Part shown: one piece after another, positions 33,382 to 45,800 of the stretch
Position numbering within the stretch: the first letter of the stretch is position 1
Layout: the number at the start of each line of letters is the position of its first letter
Assembly: GCA_030686995.1 (NCBI GenBank)
Contig: CM060692.1
Span: 126,991,796-127,055,795, forward strand
From: Artemisia argyi
Lineage: Eukaryota > Streptophyta > Magnoliopsida > Asterales > Asteraceae
DNA length: 64,000 bases
Direction of reading: 5' to 3'
Made by a program: the position numbers and the translations under genes
Notes under the pieces: model-generated
Databases searched by the model: none
Seen by the model: only the letters and a program-made list of their open reading frames with translations
Told to the model about the DNA's origin: nothing

Positions 33382-33496
33382 CTCTCCCAAAGTACCTAAA
33401 ATCACAAAAGGAACGATTTATGGCAATATTTGATCAAATAAATTCGAATTCGGGCTTAAATGACCCCCTAAAAACGGTTCATTTTTCGCCTCATCA

Positions 33497-35583
33497 CCAT
33501 CCCACAAAAATTTTGGTATCACGCCGTAGATAAATCGACATATATAATTAATAGAGTATCAATTAGGAGAATTTTAGGAAAAACTCCTTATGTGTTGTTA
33601 AGAGGTAGAAAACCTAACTTAAGCTACTTTAGGGTATTTGGAAGTAAATGTTATATTTTAAACACTAGGGAATACCTTACTAACTTTGATCCAAAATCAT
33701 ATGAAGGAATATTTATAGGATATTCACAAAATAGTAAAGCATATATAATACTCAATAAACACACTATGAAAGTAGAAGAATTACTAAATGTAACATTTGA
33801 TGAAACACCACCACGTTCTAAAACATTGCCACTAGAAGATGATGACCTAGTTGAAGAAGAAGCTACCGAGGTTAGTAAAGCAAAACTCCTAGGAAATGAT
33901 ATTGAAAACATAGATTTAGAAGAAAACGAAGTAGTAAATATTAAGGAATCTAAATCACACCCATTAGATAATATAATAGGAAGCCTTAATCAAAGAACCC
34001 TTAGATCACAAGCCCAAGATAAAAATAACTTCTTTTGTTTCCTCTCAGCAATAGAACCTAAGAATATTAATGAAGCCATAAAAGATGAAAGTTAGGTTAT
34101 AGCCATGCAAGAAGAACTACATCAATTTAGGACGAATGATGTTTGGGAACTAGTCCCAAATCCAATGAACATGACAATCATAGGAACTAAGTGGGTATAT
34201 ATGAATAAGCTAGATGAAAATGGAGTAGGAACTAGGAACAAAGCTAGGTTAGTTGCCCAAGGTTATAATCAATAAGAAGGAATTGATTATGACGAAACTT
34301 ATGCCCCCGTAGCTAGATTAGAATCTATTAGAATACTCCTTGCCTATGCATGTGCCCTAGACTTTAAGTTATTTCAAATGGATGTGAAAAGTACATTCCT
34401 TAACGGTTTTATCAATGAGGAGGTTTACGTGGCACAACCTCTGGGATTCATTGACTTCGCAAAACCTGATTATGTTTATAAACTCAAGAAGGCTTTATAT
34501 GGACTCAAACAAGCCCCCAAAGCTTGGTATGATCGATTAAAAGCATTTCTTATTAAACATGATTATTCCATGGTAATGGTAGATAACACTCTTTTCACTA
34601 AAAAGAAAAACCCAAATCTCATCATTGTTCAAATATATGTCGATGACATTATATTTGGATCGACTTGTCAAGAAATGTGTGATGAATTTGCCAAAAGCAT
34701 GCATGATGAGTTTGAGATGAGTATGATGGGTGAACTAAACTTCTTCCTAGGATTACAAATAAAACAATTAGAAGATGGAATATTCTTTAACCAATCTAAA
34801 GTACATTAAGGAAATGCTTAAGAAATTTGGCCTAGAAGATTCAAAACCCATGAAAACTCCTATGTGTACGGAAGTGAAACTCACAAAAGATGAAGAAGGT
34901 GAGTCCGTAGATACCACTAAGTATAAAGGAATGATGGGTAGTTTACTATACTTAACGGCAAGTAGACCCGATATCATGTTTAGTGTTTTCCTTTGTGCCC
35001 GCTTTCAAGAGGATCCCAAAACCTCTCACCTAGGAGCGGTTAAGCGCATCTTCCGATACATTAAAGGCACAATACACTTAGGATTGTGGTATCCTAAGAG
35101 ATCCGGCATAGAAACAATTTTCTATGCGGATTCGGATCATGCGAGAGACTACGTGGATCAAAAGAGCACTAGCGGTATTTGCACGTTTATGGATGTTGCC
35201 TAACATCTTGGTTCTCTAAGAAGCAAACCGCTCTTGCTATTTCTACCACCGAAGCCGAATATGTAAGCGCTGGAAAGGCATGTCAACAAGCACTATAGAT
35301 GAAACAAGCTCTCGTAGACTATGGCATTAGGTTAGAAAATGTTCTTATTATGTGGGATAACAAAGGTGCTATAGATTTAAGTAAAAATCCGGTTCAACAC
35401 TCTAGGACTAAACATATAGAAATACGCCACCACTTCCTTAGGGATAATGTACAAAAGGGAAACATATCTATAGAAAAGGTTGCATCAGAAGATAAAATTG
35501 CGGATATATTCACTAAACCCCTTAAGCGTGAACTATTTAACCACTTGCGTCTAGGATTAGGAATGATGGAACAAATTGACTAA
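33497..35583 (+). pseudogene. Sirevirus-type Copia pol: integrase end, RT and RNase H
   Basis: Pol resumes here after the X LTR. 33497-34095 is the end of integrase and the linker (YFRVFGSKCYIL, SYEGIFIGYS). 34100-34800 is RT with GTKWVY, the substrate-binding FQMDVKSTFLNG, LYGLKQAPKAWYDRL and the catalytic YVDD (near 34640). 34800-35583 is RNase H (SRPDIMF, FYADSDHARD, KHIEIRHHFLRD). The gene is dead: in-frame stops near 34093, 34273 and 35297, and frame changes near 34795 and 35200. It was the host element into which the X and Athila elements inserted. Lineage is judged from motif style and from the multiple purine tracts downstream. Confidence 0.88.
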
Positions 35584-36986
<1,403 letters not shown>

Positions 36987-37000
36987 AAAAAGGGGGAGAT
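36987..37000 (+). other. Polypurine tract of the Copia element
   Basis: AAAAAGGGGGAGAT directly precedes the LTR start TGTTGATATA at 37001. Confidence 0.8.
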
Positions 37001-38225
37001 TGTTGATATAAATAATGCCCAATAACATTATTAACATTTATTTATATCTTTATGTTTTGATAATCACAAAACGTAAACCCATTGAACTAAAAATCATGTC
37101 GTAAACAAGTATTTAATGGCAAAATATTCACTTAACATCCAAATCACTTAAGGTATGAATAAACAAAGTGTTTATTGTATTCTATGATCAAATGAACATT
37201 TAAAAAAAAAAAAAAAAAAAAAACACTAGACTTTTTATAAAATGTAACCAAACATTTTATATCTTTTACAAAATCATTTTTGGAAATAAAAGAATATGTT
37301 TAAATCATTATAAATATATGAATTCAAATTTTCAACCAAAAATGGCAAAAATGGTCCAGAAAAACCATCACCACAAAAAGACAATTCTGGGCAACGTTCA
37401 GAAGGCGGCCCCTTTAATTTTGTTAGGCGACCCCCTTAATTATTAAGAGGACCGACCCCTAATTAAGGGGACCGACCACGCTCCTGCACAGTATTTTCTC
37501 CCCTATAAATACTGACTATTCATGGACTTTTTCCTCACCTTTTGCACTAAAAACTTTCTGATCTAAATCTCCATTTTTATTCTCTAAAATCATTTGATCA
37601 TATAATCATAAGCTTTTGTTTCCAAGTGATTCAAGCTTCAACACTTTTAGTGCAAAAGAAGAATACTTCAACTCATCAAGAGAAGAAGTATTACAACTTG
37701 TTGTGACCTCCACATCCAAGTTGTTTGTGCATTATCACATATATATCTATTTTGTGTATAAGTTGTGAATAGTAGATAGAAGCTAGTATAAGAAGTTAAG
37801 TTAGCAAGGTGTGTAGATAGAGAAGTTGTGAAGTAATCTAGGTGTGAAAGAAATAGAGGTGTGAAGAAGAAGTAGTGTAATTAAGTAGTGACTAGGTGTG
37901 AAGAAGTTGTGTAGAAGTTGTGTTGTGGTGTGTAAGGTTTTCTCCGCCATAAAGGAGCTTGTTGACATAGTGAAGAAAACTCTTGAGTTAGGTGCTCGGA
38001 GAGTGGAGTATGGCAGCCGAACCACTATAAATCTCTTGTCTCGCGGTTCGATCTTTCCATCTCTCATTTACTTCTTTACTTACTTTGCTATTTAGTTTAT
38101 ATATATACTTGTTTATATTGTACAAGAGTAGAATTCACATAAACTCGAATAAACCTTTTTGAAACAAAGTATTTATAAAATTAAAAATACGTAAAACTAT
38201 TCAACCCCCCTTCTAGTTTTTCACA
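37001..38225 (+). mobile_element. 3' LTR of the Copia element
   Basis: Starts TGTTGATATAAATAATG and ends about TTTTTCACA near 38225; the exact end cannot be proved because the 5' LTR is absent. A TATA box (TATAAATA, 37504-37511) and an A22 run (37202-37223) are inside. Length of about 1.2 kb fits Sirevirus LTRs. Confidence 0.7.
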
Positions 38226-38240
38226 CTTTTTTTTTTCAAA

Positions 38241-38640
38241 TATTATTAACTTTCAAACCATTAATCATTAAGCAAAAAAAAATATACCGTTACGACGAGC
38301 ATTTAATTATCTTTCTATAGATAGACCCTTTGATATACTTTCGACAAAAGAAAATCGTTTTTTCACGTTTTTTTCACTTTTTTTTCGTTACCAAAAAAAT
38401 CACATGTGATATTACATATCAAATGTGATATTACATATCACATGTGATATATCACATGTAATATTACATATCACATTTGATTTTTTCAGTAACAAAAAAA
38501 AAACGTGAAAAAAACGGAAAAAAAAACATGTCGAAAGGATATCAAAGTGCACGTCTATAGAAAGATAATTAAATGCTCGTCGCGATGGTGTAATTATTTT
38601 CGCTTAACGATTAACGGTTTAATAGATATTTAAATTATAA
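38241..38640. mobile_element. Small foldback (MITE-like) element
   Basis: The left half (38247-38440) and right half (38440-38632) are inverted copies. The segment with ACGAGCATTTAATTATC near 38294 recurs in reverse complement near 38560-38585. The centre is a run of TATCACATGTGATAT-type palindromes. Between arms and centre are CGTTTTTTTCAC/GTGAAAAAAACG blocks. There is no coding capacity. Transposon superfamily is not determined because no clear target duplication was found. Confidence 0.7.
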
Positions 38641-38917
38641 AAAATATGTGAAATATTAAAATACTTTTAATCTCAACCATTGATTTCTTTTTAGATGAAT
38701 GGTGAGGATGAGTCCCTTGATATGTATAAAAGTTTGGTATTTAAAATAACTCTCCTCTTAAGGCTAAAATAGTATATGTATTTGATAAGGGTCGAGTATC
38801 TTAGGTTCAAGTATGTGCATGTTTTAACCTTTCAAAATAAAAAACTGATCTTATAGATAACCACTAGTCACATAATAGTGCATACTCTAAATAATACTCC
38901 GTAATACTAGTAAATAA

Positions 38918-39312
38918 CTAGTTGGAAAACCACGCGTTGCCGCGGGGTGTTTTCCGAATAGGGAAAGTGTAATAACGGTCGGTAGCTACTTAACGTCAAT
39001 TTAGTGACTAAGGACTGACTTTGCAATGGACGTATAACATGAAGGACCAATTATGTAAATAATGAGAGGACTAAATATGCAACGAACTTTTGAGATGAAG
39101 GACCAATTTCGTACAAATTGTTAAAGAAAATGTTAAAGATAACGGTCGTTAGCTAACAGCTGTTAAATATCTAACGACCGTTAGTTATAACGCTACAGTA
39201 ACTAACGGTCGTTAGTTACTGTAGCTGGGAATAAAAAATATTAAATGCACTGTAGTTGTGCAAAGTCTTTTGTCTTGACATCGCAACAAATAGTATATAT
39301 AGATAATGGAGA
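38918..39312 (-). mobile_element. Helitron-like nonautonomous element
   Basis: On the minus strand the 3' end has a GC-rich hairpin (38930-38947), about eight bases, then CTAG followed by T: the form of a Helitron terminus. It contains inverted repeats of TAACGGTCGTTAG and a segment (GAAGGACCAATT...) shared with 52785-53618. The 5' end near 39312 is approximate. No Rep/helicase gene is present. Confidence 0.55.
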
Positions 39313-39430
39313 AAAATTCAAATGCATACTCTTATTTTGGTACATACCAAGGGACAAATCTCCACCATCAATCTAGTTTAATCTAATAGTTGAGATTAAC
39401 CTAAAATTAAATATGGAAACCTAAGTCCAT

Positions 39431-39462
<32 letters not shown>

Positions 39463-42240
39463 TCTTTTTTTTCCACGCTTCTTCTTCTTTTATTTATTTT
39501 TTATTTTTTTGTTTTTTTTTCCTAATTCACGTTTTTTTCCCTAATCCATTTTTTTTTAATTCACGTTTTTTCCCTTTTTCTTCACTTTCATACGTTTTCG
39601 TCTGTTTTCATATATTTCTATCCGTTTTCATACATTTTTTTTACGTTTTCGTCTGTTTCCATCCATTTTTATAAGCTTTCAAACGTTTTCGTTCATTTTT
39701 ATACGTTTCATTCACTTTTTGCGTTTTCATCTGTTTTCTTGTGTTTTCGATCATTTTCATACTTTTTTATGCGTTTTCATCTATTTTTCTTTCGTTTTCG
39801 TCTATTTTTCATACGTTTTCGTCCATTTTCAGACGTGTTTTTACGCTTTCATACATTTTCGCATGTTTTCTTACGTTTTCGTCCGTTTTCATCCGTTTTC
39901 TTACGTTTCGCCCATTTTCGTCCGTTTTCATACGTTTTCGTCCAAATTTTTTATGTTTTTGTTCGTTTTAATATGTTTTCAGCCGTTTTCATCCATTTTA
40001 TTTCGTTTTCTTCCATTTTTCATACGTTTTTTCCATTTTCATACGTGTTTTTACGCTTTCATACGTTTTTGTCCATTTTCATATGTATTCGTTCATTTTC
40101 GTCCATTTTCTTATGTTTCTTAATATCACAAGTGATATTCAAGGATATCCAGAATATCACTTGTGATTTTCTGAATATCACTTGTGATTTTCTGAATATC
40201 ACTTGTGATTTTCTGAATATCACTTGTGATTTTCTTATGTTTTCATATGTATTCGTCCTTTTTCATACGTATTAGTTCGTTTTTTATGTTTTCATCCGTT
40301 TTATACATTTTTGAATATCACAATTGATATTCAGAATATCACTCGTGATTTTCTGAATATCTATCACTTGTGATTTTCAGAATATCACTTGTGATTTTCA
40401 TGTTACAAGACATTTGTTGAAATCACTTGTCGTATTCAGAAAATCAATTATGATATTCAGAATATCACTTGTGATATTCTGAATATCACAGAATATTACT
40501 CATGATATCCAGAATATCATTTGTGGTACTCATAGTATCACTTGTGATATTCTACATATCACAGAAAATCACTTGTGATATTCTACATATCACAGAAAAC
40601 GTAAGAAAATGAACGAATATGTATGAAAATGAACGAAAACGTATGAAAGCGTTAAAACACGTCTGAAAACGGACGAAGACGTATGAAAAATGGGTGAATA
40701 TTACTTATGATATCCAGAATATCATTTGTGGTACTTATAATATCACTTGTGATATTCTGTATATCACAGAAAATCACTTGTGATATTCAGAATATCACTT
40801 GTGATATTCTGAATATAACAGAATATCACTTGTGATATTGAGAATATAACTTGTGATGTTTATAATATCACTTGTGATATTCAGAATATAACTTGTGATA
40901 TTCAGAATATCACTTGTGATATTTAGGAACATATGAAAACGTCGAAAAATGGCAAAAAACATTTAAAAACGGACGAAAATGAATGAAAAAATGGACGAAA
41001 ACGGACGAAAATGTATGAAAACGGAAGAAAATGTATGAAAGTGTAAAAACATGTATGAAAAGGACAAAAACGTTTGAAAACTGGACAAAAACGAAAGAAA
41101 ACGGACGAAAACGAATGAAAACAAACGAAAACGTAAGAAAACGAATGAATATCTATGAAAACGGACGAAAACGTATGAAAATGTAAAACACGTATGAAAA
41201 CGGACGAAGACGTTTGAAAAATGGACGAATATTACTTTTGATATCCAGAATATCATTTGTGGAACTCATAGTATCACTTGTGATATTCTGCATATCACAG
41301 AAAATCACTTGTGATATTCAGAATATCACTTGTGATATTCTAAATATCACAGAATATCACTTGTGATATTCAGAATATAACTTGTGATGTTTAGAATATC
41401 ACAGAATATCACTTGTGATATTCAGAATATAACTTGTGATATTCAGAATATCACTTGTGATATTTAGAAACATATGAAAACGTCTGAAAATAGCAAAGAA
41501 ATTTAAAAACGGACGAAAACAAATGAAAATGTATGAAAACGAAAGAAAACGTATGAAAGTGTAAAAACATGTATGAAAAGGACAAAAGCGTTTGAAAACT
41601 GAACGAAAACGAAAGAAAACGGATGAAAACGAACAAAACATAAGAAAACGAATGAATATGTATGAAAACGTACGAAAACGTATGAAAGCGTAAAAACACG
41701 TCTGGAAACAGACGAAGGCGTATGAAAAATGGACAAAAATAAAAGAAAATGGGCGAAAACGTCTTAAAACAAATGAAAACATATGAAAACGTACGAAAAC
41801 GTACGAAAACGAACGAAATGTAAGAAAACAGACATTAAACGGGCGAAAACGTAAGAAAGCGGACGAAAAACGAATGAAAACATAAGAAAACGGGCGAAAA
41901 TATATGAAAACGGGCGAAAACGTATGAAAACAATAAAGACATGAAAATGAAAGAAAAAAAAAAAAAAAAAAAAAAAACATGAACTAATAAAAAGTATATT
42001 AAAAAAAAGTGAACTAAAAAAAAAACTATGTGAATTGAATGACAAAAAAGAAAAAAAAAAGTATCTAGGTAATTAAAAGAAAAAAAAAGAAAACAATAAT
42101 ACTCCGTAATAAGAAAGAAAAAAAGAAAAAAGAAAAAAGTGGAAAAAAAATATGGACTCATGTTTTCTCATTTAATCTTAGGTTATGGTAAGAATTTGTC
42201 GTTTTGTATGCATCAAAGTTAGATTATCTCGTATGCAAGA
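39313..42240. repeat. Giant 2.9-kb low-complexity foldback element
   Basis: The left arm (39432-40120) starts with T30 and is made of degenerate units such as GTTTTCATACGTTTTCGTCC. The right arm is the reverse complement (GAAAACGTATGAAAACGGACG) ending in A-rich DNA near 42170. The middle is built of the palindrome GAATATCACTTGTGATATTC. The right side has three repeats of palindrome block plus arm, near 40490, 40700 and 41226. Outer flanks (39340-39425 and 42150-42230) are also inverted copies. Long Phe/Arg/Val-rich open frames on both strands come from the repeat and are not genes. Confidence 0.75.
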
Positions 42241-42379
42241 AAATAAAATAATCCAACACAAGAGTCAAACTAAGGCCACTGTTGATAATTGAAAGAAAGT
42301 TCGTCCCACGCATCAGGAACTCGCGTCTACTCACCAATCTCACCCAAACACCCACCCACCCCACCCCACCCCACCCACC

Positions 42380-42606
42380 TATATAAATCAAACAACAAAA
42401 TCACTAAAATAAATAAAATCGTTGTTTCCATTTGATCAATTTTAATTTGGGGGAAAGAAAACATCACCGACCGATCAATTTCACAATCAAAAGTATTTTC
42501 ATACTTATATATTTCACCTGATTTACCTAATTATTTTCATTTCATTTATTCAACTTTTTTTTTTGCAGATAATAAATTATTTCTTTTCTTGTGAGAAGTA
42601 ATAATA
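42380..42606 (+). promoter_or_regulatory. Promoter and 5' UTR of the zinc-finger gene
   Basis: TATATAAAT (42380-42388) follows a CCACC-rich stretch (about 42340-42377) and lies about 220 bases before the ATG. A pyrimidine-rich tract ending TTTGCAG at about 42568 looks like the acceptor of an intron in the 5' UTR. The transcription start, probably near 42410, is inferred. Confidence 0.55.
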
Positions 42607-42796
42607 ATGTCTACGATTCAAACAATGGCTGTAGCTTCTGACACAATTTGCAGTCACTGGTAATATTATTACTATTTGTCTATGTGTTTTATATTCGTTA
42701 TTTTTTTAGCTTTTGATTCAATAGTTTTGCCGTTTTTAGTTATAATTAGTGTGCAACTGATGTAATTTTGCTTGATAGGAATTTTTGTTATTCAGT

Positions 42797-42828
<32 letters not shown>

Positions 42829-45800
42829 CATGGGATCAAACTCAGCTGTTTCACGGAAATCGTACTTTTTATATTACGTTTTTAAGGGTAATAACCGTAG
42901 CTCCAGGATACTTGATTTGTTACTTTTAGCTTCATTTCTCAACTACTTTTAGTATGATAAGTTGGAACTAGAGACACAGGCCTTGTGGGTTACCTCCTTG
43001 AGTCCTTTCCTTCAGCCCCTTGTTAGTTCGTCTATACCAGCATAACGCCCACTCACGGAAATGAACATTATGTTTAGCTTCATTCTATTGGATTGAATGC
43101 TACTTGTATTAATCATCACATGTTACTTTTTGATAAGCGATTATAAACATTGCCTCAATTTATAGATTTCCCTTTTGGAGACTTGTTAGGGTAAATCTGT
43201 ATATTTACTCTTTAAACCGATAAGTATAAAACTAAGCTCTTACCACACTGTGTTAGTTTGTTTGTATATGATAGATTGATAGTGATACGAACCCTCTTAG
43301 CACTTTCATTATTAATATTTAGTTAGTTTCCTTTATTTTATTTTCTTAGTGAACAAGTTAAAGTATTATGGTAAGTCTAGGAATTATTTAGTATTCAAGG
43401 GGTCGTTAGGATTGTAATTGAACTATGTTGAATATGATTATGAATTGGCGATTTGAAGCTATTGGGAGAGCTTGATCGACCTCCCGGAAGTTGGTCAATC
43501 TATTTTTATTGTTGGCATTCTATGTTCTTTCTTGGTCACCGTTTCCTAGTTCGCTTGACATTAATCTATTCTGTTCAATTATTTTGTGTTAAGAACTTCT
43601 TGATATTAATCTCAAAGCTAATCGTGCTTTTTAATCTTTGTAAATTACTGACCGTACACAATGCTTTCATGTGCAGTGACAGGCCTATCCCTTCTTCAAA
43701 TATCGATCTGCATTATGTTCACTGCTCCCGTAACCTCGAAAAATGTAATTTGTGTGGTGATATGATTCCCAAAAAACACGCCGAGGAGCATTACACAAGC
43801 ACCCATGCTCCAGTATGTATACTCAACTGAAATAGTCATGCTAATTAGTTATTTTCTTACACAATTTGATAGGTAATAAAAATATGAGTTCTTTTTTTCT
43901 GTCCACAACAATTGCTTGATCTTGCCACAACTTAAACATGGTTTCAGTGATCTGTTTGGTTTTACTATAGGAAAGAAAAGAAGCCTTAGGTTTGTACGAA
44001 AGATTGGAGTGTCTAGAGTTTTAATTTCTTTACAGCAAAACATATGTAAAATACCCCAGATTTTTCACATTAAGATTGATTGGAATTTGTGTTTTCCTAA
44101 CCTTCGTTTTTTTTTTTTTTTTTTTTTTTAATTGGACAAAGTCTAGAACATTTATTTGTTATGAGACTTTAACCCCCAACCTCAAAGTTATTCAGAAGGT
44201 TGCGGTAATAGTGCCACAATCCTTTTAATAGCAAATTGCCCATCCACGGTGTTGCATGGTCGTGAATTACTATAATTTGAATCTTTACGTGAAGAACTTG
44301 CATGTTTAGAGTCTCGCATAGTAATATTTTGTAAAATTTGCTTTCTTTATTTATTAAAGACCTCTGCATGAGGGTACTTAATAATCGTAGAACATATTAA
44401 ATCAAAAAACTTTTCACTGTGGCCTTTCTAGCTTTCCAAATAATATGATTGACTTAGTTATTTGTTTAGTAGAGGTAGACATGGTCTCATGCATAGGATC
44501 ATTAGTTTATGTATTTCCTTAAAAGTAGCCAGAAAAAGGTAGGGGTAGAACATGCCCACTTCCTTAGTTGCACTTGCACAATGCTTTTCTTCTAGTGATG
44601 TAATCTTTGTTGAGAAAAAAATGCTCAAAAGAATTATATCTTCTTGCTATTAATTATGTAGGAGACTAACCTTCTTAACTTTACTCCGCTCCGGCAACAT
44701 TTGGTATTGTTGTATTAACCATCTGAAATAGGTTTCTATAGATGATGATTCCATTGCTTCGTACAATCGTACCCATAAACACGACCATAAACACGACTAC
44801 CACCATTCACATAAACACGACTACCACCATTCACATGCTAAATGACGCAAAAATTGAGAACATATTCAACCGGAGTGTCATTATCTGTCCAACAACACTT
44901 TATCCAACTTGCAACCCTGTGAACAAGTTAGCAGTCGGGCGAGTGTATTCTCACCTTCAAACGGCTTTTCGCCATTCACCTCTGTCGGCGCCCCACACAT
45001 TATCGGCACCTTAAACCCACCAACCCTTCTTCCTAGCTCTCCAAACCAATGCGCTTATGCCGTTACAAACTTACTATGCCTTGCAACCATCGAGATCAAT
45101 TTGTTTAGTAGCGGTAGGCATGGTCTCATGCATGCATTCGATCATTAGTTTATGCGGTTACCAAAAAGTAGCCAAGTAATAGGTCGTGGAAGAACGCGCC
45201 TTACTTCCTTAGTTTTACTTTTATTTTCTTTCTAGTAAAAGTATTGTAATCTTTGTTGAGGATTAAATTAGTTTAATTACGTAGGAGCTTAACCATCTCA
45301 AAGAGGTTTTTGTCAACGGGAGCACCATTGATAGAAATTGATTTGAGATGGTTAATCTCCTAAAAACTAACGAGCAAAATAAATAAATTAAACTAAAGTT
45401 TGAAGCAATTTTCACATGTGTCTTTGTTCTACTATCATGCAATACTATTTGTAGAAGGGAAATAAACTACTATAGGAAATGATCATACTAGCTACAAGGA
45501 AAAATAAGGGAGATAATGCAAACCTGGTTCTTATGCGCTAAATGCATGCATGCATTATAACTTGGAGAATATGGGTTTTGCATGAGATTATGTCTTCATA
45601 CACGTATAAATACTCCCAATCTAAAAACGAGCTTGTCCTCAAGGCTCATGCTTTTGTACCTTAGGGTTACGTGACTCCTAGGGTGGGTTGTGTATGACTG
45701 GAGAAGAACAAACTTAGGTGGGGTTAGTGGGTTCATGGTGTTGATAGTGTGTGGGGTAATGGGAATTTGGGAAGGTAGTTTGAGGGTAAGAACCAAATGC

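Larger units (their letters stand above)
16584..33496 (-). mobile_element. Solo X LTR, split by the Athila element
   Basis: The X LTR occupies 16584-17888 and 33387-33496 (about 1415 bp). It has perfect CCATC duplications outside (16579-16583 and 33497-33501), so it is a solo LTR in Copia. The 15.5-kb Athila element and one CTCTC repeat lie between the halves. The intact X1 LTR near 7795 shows the unoccupied sequence across the insertion point. Confidence 0.9.

Noticed and set aside
39429..42161. Long Phe/Arg/Val/Ser-rich open frames on both strands
   Set aside because: They arise from a degenerate GTTTTCRTNCG repeat read in any frame, overlap each other in several frames and have no domain or start context.
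43453..43830. Single-exon 125-residue gene on the plus strand
   Set aside because: Only its last part (exon 2, 43677-43812) is coding; the rest reads through intron 1, and it ends in intron 2.
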